A stretch of 64,000 bases of DNA from Marinobacter azerbaijanicus. GTDB lineage: Bacteria > Pseudomonadota > Gammaproteobacteria > Pseudomonadales > Oleiphilaceae. The notes beneath the pieces were generated by a model, which saw only the letters and a program-made list of their open reading frames with translations, was not told the DNA's origin and did no database searches. The stretch spans positions 1 to 64,000 of the forward strand of contig NZ_JASSVS010000012.1 in the NCBI RefSeq assembly GCF_030250645.1, given 5' to 3'. Position 1 is the stretch's first letter; the number at the start of each line of letters is the position of its first letter. Below, piece after piece: positions 60,933-64,000 of this stretch. Made by a program: the position numbers and the translations under genes.

Positions 60933-60978
60933 GTTCGGCTTCGGGGTATGTGTCTCCGGACCGAAGCCGAACCTTTTT
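60933..60978 (+). terminator. Intrinsic terminator/attenuator between dctP and dctQ
   Basis: GTTCGGCTTCGG (60933-60944) pairs perfectly with CCGAAGCCGAAC (60961-60972), followed by CTTTTT (60973-60978). It lies 20 bp after the dctP stop and probably keeps the binding protein in excess over the permease by partial read-through. Confidence 0.82.
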
Positions 60979-61012
60979 GAATAGATGTTTGAACTGAAGC
61001 GAACCCTTAATT

Positions 61013-61537
61013 ATGACAATAAAACAGAGTTCGGTTTTGGCGGGTGTTTTGCAGTGGCATGATGTTGTGTCACGAACTTTATATCAATTGGGCATCTTCG
61101 CGCTTGGCGCGATTGTCGTTATTTATTCCTATGAAGTTGCTTCCCGTTACGTTTTTGGTGCCCCAACACGTTGGGCCAGCGATTTCGTGTCGTTTTTGCT
61201 GCTCATCACCGTTTTCCTTGTTATGCCCTGGCTGACACGGGCCGGTGGTCACGTTGCGGTAACCGTACTGAACGATCAACTGCCCGAAAGGGGCCGGCAA
61301 GTGATGCTCCGGGGAGGATATGTTATTGGCGCAGCTGCCTGTTTGTGTCTCGGGTACATTGTTTACGTGGAAACGCTGACGCTCTACGAGCGTGGGTCCG
61401 GCACCCTCAGTACCGTAAGTATCCCCAAGTGGACACTTTTCTCACTCGTCTGTTATGGCCTGTTTAATTCCGGGCTGTATTTTCTGCGCCTGGCTGCGGC
61501 GGGCCGTGGCGTTAAAAAGCCCGCGGGGGAATACTGA
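61013..61537 (+). CDS. dctQ: TRAP transporter small permease (DctQ)
   Basis: A 174-residue protein with four membrane helices and the DctQ pattern IVVIYSYEVASRYVFGAPTRWASDFVSFLLLITVFLVMPWLTRAGGHVAVTVL. It overlaps the large permease gene by one nucleotide (TGATG). Confidence 0.9.
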   Translation: MTIKQSSVLAGVLQWHDVVSRTLYQLGIFALGAIVVIYSYEVASRYVFGAPTRWASDFVSFLLLITVFLVMPWLTRAGGHVAVTVLNDQLPERGRQVMLRGGYVIGAAACLCLGYIVYVETLTLYERGSGTLSTVSIPKWTLFSLVCYGLFNSGLYFLRLAAAGRGVKKPAGEY

Positions 61538-62847
61538 TGATCACGGGGATCCCCGCAGTTCTGGCAGGTGCAGGACTACTATTGCTGTTTATGCTGCTCG
61601 GCATGCCGGTATTTGTGGCTTTCATGCTGGTAAACCTGATTGCCGTGTTTGTACTTCTTGGACCGGCCGGTTTTGGCATGCTTGCCAGCAGTTTTTATGA
61701 TACCACCACCTCGGGATCGCTGGTTACTATTCCACTGTTTATCCTCATGGGAGAGATTCTGTTCCGAAGCCATGCTGTGGACGTATTGTTCCGCTCAATG
61801 GACGAACTCATTGGGCATATACGAGGTCGGCAATATGTCCTTTCAATCGCTCTGGCTACAATTTTCAGCACTCTGTCCGGTGCGGCAATGGGCGTGGCGG
61901 CAATGTTGGGCCGTTCCCTGCTGCCGGGAATGATTGCCAGGGGCTATGATCCAAAACTGTCGGCTGGCAATATTCTGGCAGGCGCAAGCCTCGCCCCACT
62001 GGTGCCTCCTAGTGTCCTGGTTATCATCATCGGCACCCTTGCCAGTGTGTCAATTGCAGGGTTACTGGTTGCCGGTATCCTTCCGGGCCTTATGTTTGCT
62101 GGCCTGTTTCTGGGCTATACATTTATTCGTATCCGTTTCAACCCAAAGTTGACACCGGAATTCGAAACCATTGACCGGGAGGTGACTGCCAGGGACAAGG
62201 TGATGGCGGTCGTCAGGATGCTGCCGTTTTCCATCATCATTATATCGGTGATGGGTTTCATCCTCATGGGTATTGCGACTCCGAATGAGGCTGGTGCAAT
62301 GGGTGTTGTGGGAGCTTTGGTCGCTGCGGCTATCTATCGACGCCTGAATTACAGGATGGTGGCGGATTCCCTAGGTTCGGCGGCAATGATTTCAGCGATG
62401 ATCTTGATAATAATGGCCAGCTCCAAGCTTTTTAGTCAGTTATTGGCTTTTACTGGCGGAGCCAGTGCGCTTACGGAATGGGTCGCAGCCATGGAATATG
62501 CGCCCTGGATCATGCTCATCATTCTGATGGCGCTACCTTTTGTGCTCTGTATGTTCATTGATCAGATTGCGTTGATGCTGATCATTATTCCGATCTACAA
62601 ACCGATTATCGAGATTCTTGGTTTTGACCCACTGTGGTTCTGGCTGCTTTTCCTTGTGAACATCACCGTTGGAGGTATGACACCACCTTTCGGTTACACG
62701 TTATTTGCGTTGAAGAGTGCATGGACGGAAGGGACCCTTGTGCAGGTATATGGGGCGGCCTGGCCATTCGTTCTGTTATTTGTGTTTGGCATGGTTTTGC
62801 TGGCTATTTTCCCCGTACTGGCAACGTATTTGCCCAGTCTGCTGTGA
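61537..62847 (+). CDS. dctM: TRAP transporter large permease (DctM)
   Basis: A 436-residue protein with about 12 helices: GMPVFVAFMLVNLIAVFVLLGPAGFGM, LSGAAMGVAAMLGRSLLPGMIARGYDPKLSAGNILAGASLAPLVPPSVLVIIIGTLASVSIAGLLVAGILPG and the conserved ITVGGMTPPFGYTLFAL near the C-terminus. It forms the Na+-coupled uptake channel with DctP and DctQ. Confidence 0.93.
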   Translation: MITGIPAVLAGAGLLLLFMLLGMPVFVAFMLVNLIAVFVLLGPAGFGMLASSFYDTTTSGSLVTIPLFILMGEILFRSHAVDVLFRSMDELIGHIRGRQYVLSIALATIFSTLSGAAMGVAAMLGRSLLPGMIARGYDPKLSAGNILAGASLAPLVPPSVLVIIIGTLASVSIAGLLVAGILPGLMFAGLFLGYTFIRIRFNPKLTPEFETIDREVTARDKVMAVVRMLPFSIIIISVMGFILMGIATPNEAGAMGVVGALVAAAIYRRLNYRMVADSLGSAAMISAMILIIMASSKLFSQLLAFTGGASALTEWVAAMEYAPWIMLIILMALPFVLCMFIDQIALMLIIIPIYKPIIEILGFDPLWFWLLFLVNITVGGMTPPFGYTLFALKSAWTEGTLVQVYGAAWPFVLLFVFGMVLLAIFPVLATYLPSLL

Positions 62848-62905
62848 AAAATGCCGGGTACTGTCTGCAAGGCAGGTGGACTGTTTATTCTGATCGGGAG
62901 ATCGT

Positions 62906-63664
62906 ATGGCTCATGTTGATAAAAAAGTAGTGCTCATCACCGGAGCTGGCCAGGGACTGGGGCGATGCTTTGCTCACCGGTTTGCCGATAGCGGTGCAAT
63001 TGTGATTGTCAGTGATATCAACGAGCCTGCGGCCAAACAGGTTGTTGACGACATCCGGGCTGGCTCTGGCGAGGCTATGGCGTTGCCCATGGATGTGGCT
63101 GATGAAGAGTCCGTATGCGCCGGTATTGACGAGGTAGTGGAAAACTATGGGCGCCTTGATGTACTGGTTAATAACGCCTCCATCTTTTCGACCCTCAAGA
63201 TGCGTCCCTATGATGAAATTCCGGTGGCTGAGTGGAGGAAGGTGATTGACGTCAATCTCACCGGTGTCTACCTCTGCAGCCGATTCGCTGCCGCGCCTAT
63301 GCGGGAATCAGGCTGGGGGAGAATCATCAATATCTCGTCGGCTGTAGTGAATATGGGGCGGCCGCTGTATGTGCACTATGTGGCGTCCAAGGCAGGTGTT
63401 ATTGGCCTCTCCAGAAGTCTCGCCCGTGAATTGGGGCCATACGGGATCACCGTCAACTCTGTGCTGCCAGGCGCGACTGATACTGAAATCGAGCGGGATA
63501 CGGTAACTCCAGAGCAGCGGGAGGCTCTGATTCGAATGCGGTCGATACCTCGGGGGGAAACTCCTGAAGATCTTGCGGGCGTTGTCCTGTTTCTGGCATC
63601 CGACGATGCAAGCTTTTTGACGGGACAGAGCTTAACGGTAGACGGTGGTACAACGTTTCTCTAG
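62906..63664 (+). CDS. Short-chain dehydrogenase/reductase
   Basis: A 252-residue classical SDR: TGAGQGLG cofactor motif, Asp in VSDINEP favouring NAD(H), LVNNASIF, catalytic Ser in ISSAVV and Tyr-x3-Lys in YVASKAG, and TVDGGTTF at the C-terminus. It is likely to oxidise a hydroxy acid imported by the TRAP system, or its CoA ester, to the keto compound. GGGAG precedes the ATG. Confidence 0.88.
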   Translation: MAHVDKKVVLITGAGQGLGRCFAHRFADSGAIVIVSDINEPAAKQVVDDIRAGSGEAMALPMDVADEESVCAGIDEVVENYGRLDVLVNNASIFSTLKMRPYDEIPVAEWRKVIDVNLTGVYLCSRFAAAPMRESGWGRIINISSAVVNMGRPLYVHYVASKAGVIGLSRSLARELGPYGITVNSVLPGATDTEIERDTVTPEQREALIRMRSIPRGETPEDLAGVVLFLASDDASFLTGQSLTVDGGTTFL

Positions 63665-63741
63665 TAAAACAGTGCTATCTCCAGGGTGCGTCCCGTTCCG
63701 GGAGGCTTTAGACTTGATACGGAAACAAGAGGGTTGTTGAT

Positions 63742-64000
63742 ATGACACTTTCCGAAAAAGATGTGTTGCACATTCTTCGGCTGGTTGAGGAATCCAGTTT
63801 TGACTCGCTGCAGCTTGAGTATGGCGATACCAAGATAGCAGTCAGCAAATCCGGTAATTTCTTGCCGCAGGTCGCGCAAGCACCTGCACCGGTTGCGGCA
63901 GATGCTCCCGTGGCCCCGACTCCTGCGGTTCAGCAGAACACTGAAAAACAGGATCAGAGCCCAGCCCCTGGCAATGTTGCGCCCCAGCCACAGGCTTCGG
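63742..64000 (+). CDS. Biotin carboxyl carrier protein (AccB-like), N-terminal part
   Basis: The frame starts MTLSEKDVLHILRLVEESSFDSLQLEYGDTKIAVSKSGN, the N-terminal helix-strand element of AccB proteins. A Pro/Ala/Gln-rich linker follows (QAPAPVAADAPVAPTP) and runs off the window before the biotinyl domain. AGAGGG precedes the ATG. Its position after the carboxyltransferase-like gene suggests it carries CO2 for that enzyme rather than for fatty-acid synthesis; a biotin carboxylase gene is predicted just beyond the window. Confidence 0.85.
   Translation, partial: MTLSEKDVLHILRLVEESSFDSLQLEYGDTKIAVSKSGNFLPQVAQAPAPVAADAPVAPTPAVQQNTEKQDQSPAPGNVAPQPQAS

Noticed and set aside
1..64000. CRISPR arrays, tRNA or rRNA genes
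   Set aside because: No regularly spaced repeats, cloverleaf-like stretches or rRNA signatures were noticed on either strand. A tRNA scan was not possible, so this is a reading by eye.

Overview
The window looks like the chromosome of a marine hydrocarbon-associated gammaproteobacterium. Marinobacter or a relative is the best guess, made from protein flavour only: RND pumps, LpxR-type outer-membrane proteins, TRAP transporters, and a truncated secreted-protein tail of a kind I associate with that group. No rRNA, tRNA or CRISPR array was seen.

Layout. (1) 1-3.4 kb is a scrap region: a DUF1778/GNAT toxin-antitoxin pair with promoter and terminator, the 3' ends of two convergent genes that lost their 5' ends, and a decayed IS66-type element. 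(2) 3.5-30.4 kb is an efflux and detoxification block. It holds a MarR-LpxR-RND-GbsR locus, a GST/cupin/TetR/dienelactone-hydrolase/aldo-keto-reductase set, a TetR-controlled operon of two thioesterases, a hydrolase and a second RND pump, another LpxR, and an AcrR-AcrAB-TolC set with a recognisable AcrR operator. The block lies between two direct copies of about 267 bp of marR sequence. (3) 30.4-33.2 kb is a second scrap region: marR fragment, UspA, higB remnant plus higA, the 3' end of a group II intron, and a frameshifted NapC-type cytochrome. (4) 33.4-52.5 kb is an aromatic-acid catabolic cluster on the + strand. It has a complete lower meta pathway, a three-component Rieske dioxygenase, a cis-diol-carboxylate dehydrogenase, an extradiol dioxygenase, an ACMSD-type decarboxylase, a TAXI/TRAP importer with a porin, an EamA transporter and a nadC copy. 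(5) 52.5-57.3 kb, minus strand, is a nickel uptake operon (NikKMLQO type) with NikR and a cytosolic dienelactone hydrolase. (6) 57.4 kb to the end is a + strand operon: a carboxyltransferase-like DRE-TIM protein, a citryl-CoA-lyase-like protein, a DctPQM TRAP importer, an SDR and the start of a biotin carboxyl carrier protein.

How the genes fit together. The catabolic cluster reads as: import of an aromatic carboxylate; dihydroxylation by the Rieske system; rearomatisation by the SDR to a 2,3-dihydroxybenzoate-like catechol that keeps its carboxylate; extradiol cleavage to a 2-hydroxy-3-carboxymuconate-semialdehyde-like product; decarboxylation by the ACMSD-like enzyme; then the dehydrogenase or hydrolase branch, tautomerase, decarboxylase, hydratase, aldolase and acylating acetaldehyde dehydrogenase to pyruvate and acetyl-CoA. 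The proposed ring-fission product is the oxygen analogue of the quinolinate precursor ACMS. That offers a reason for nadC to sit at the end of the cluster. This link and the identity of the substrate are inferences. The pumps upstream are consistent with life on toxic aromatics. The last operon looks like a separate, apparently uncharacterised route for an imported organic acid.
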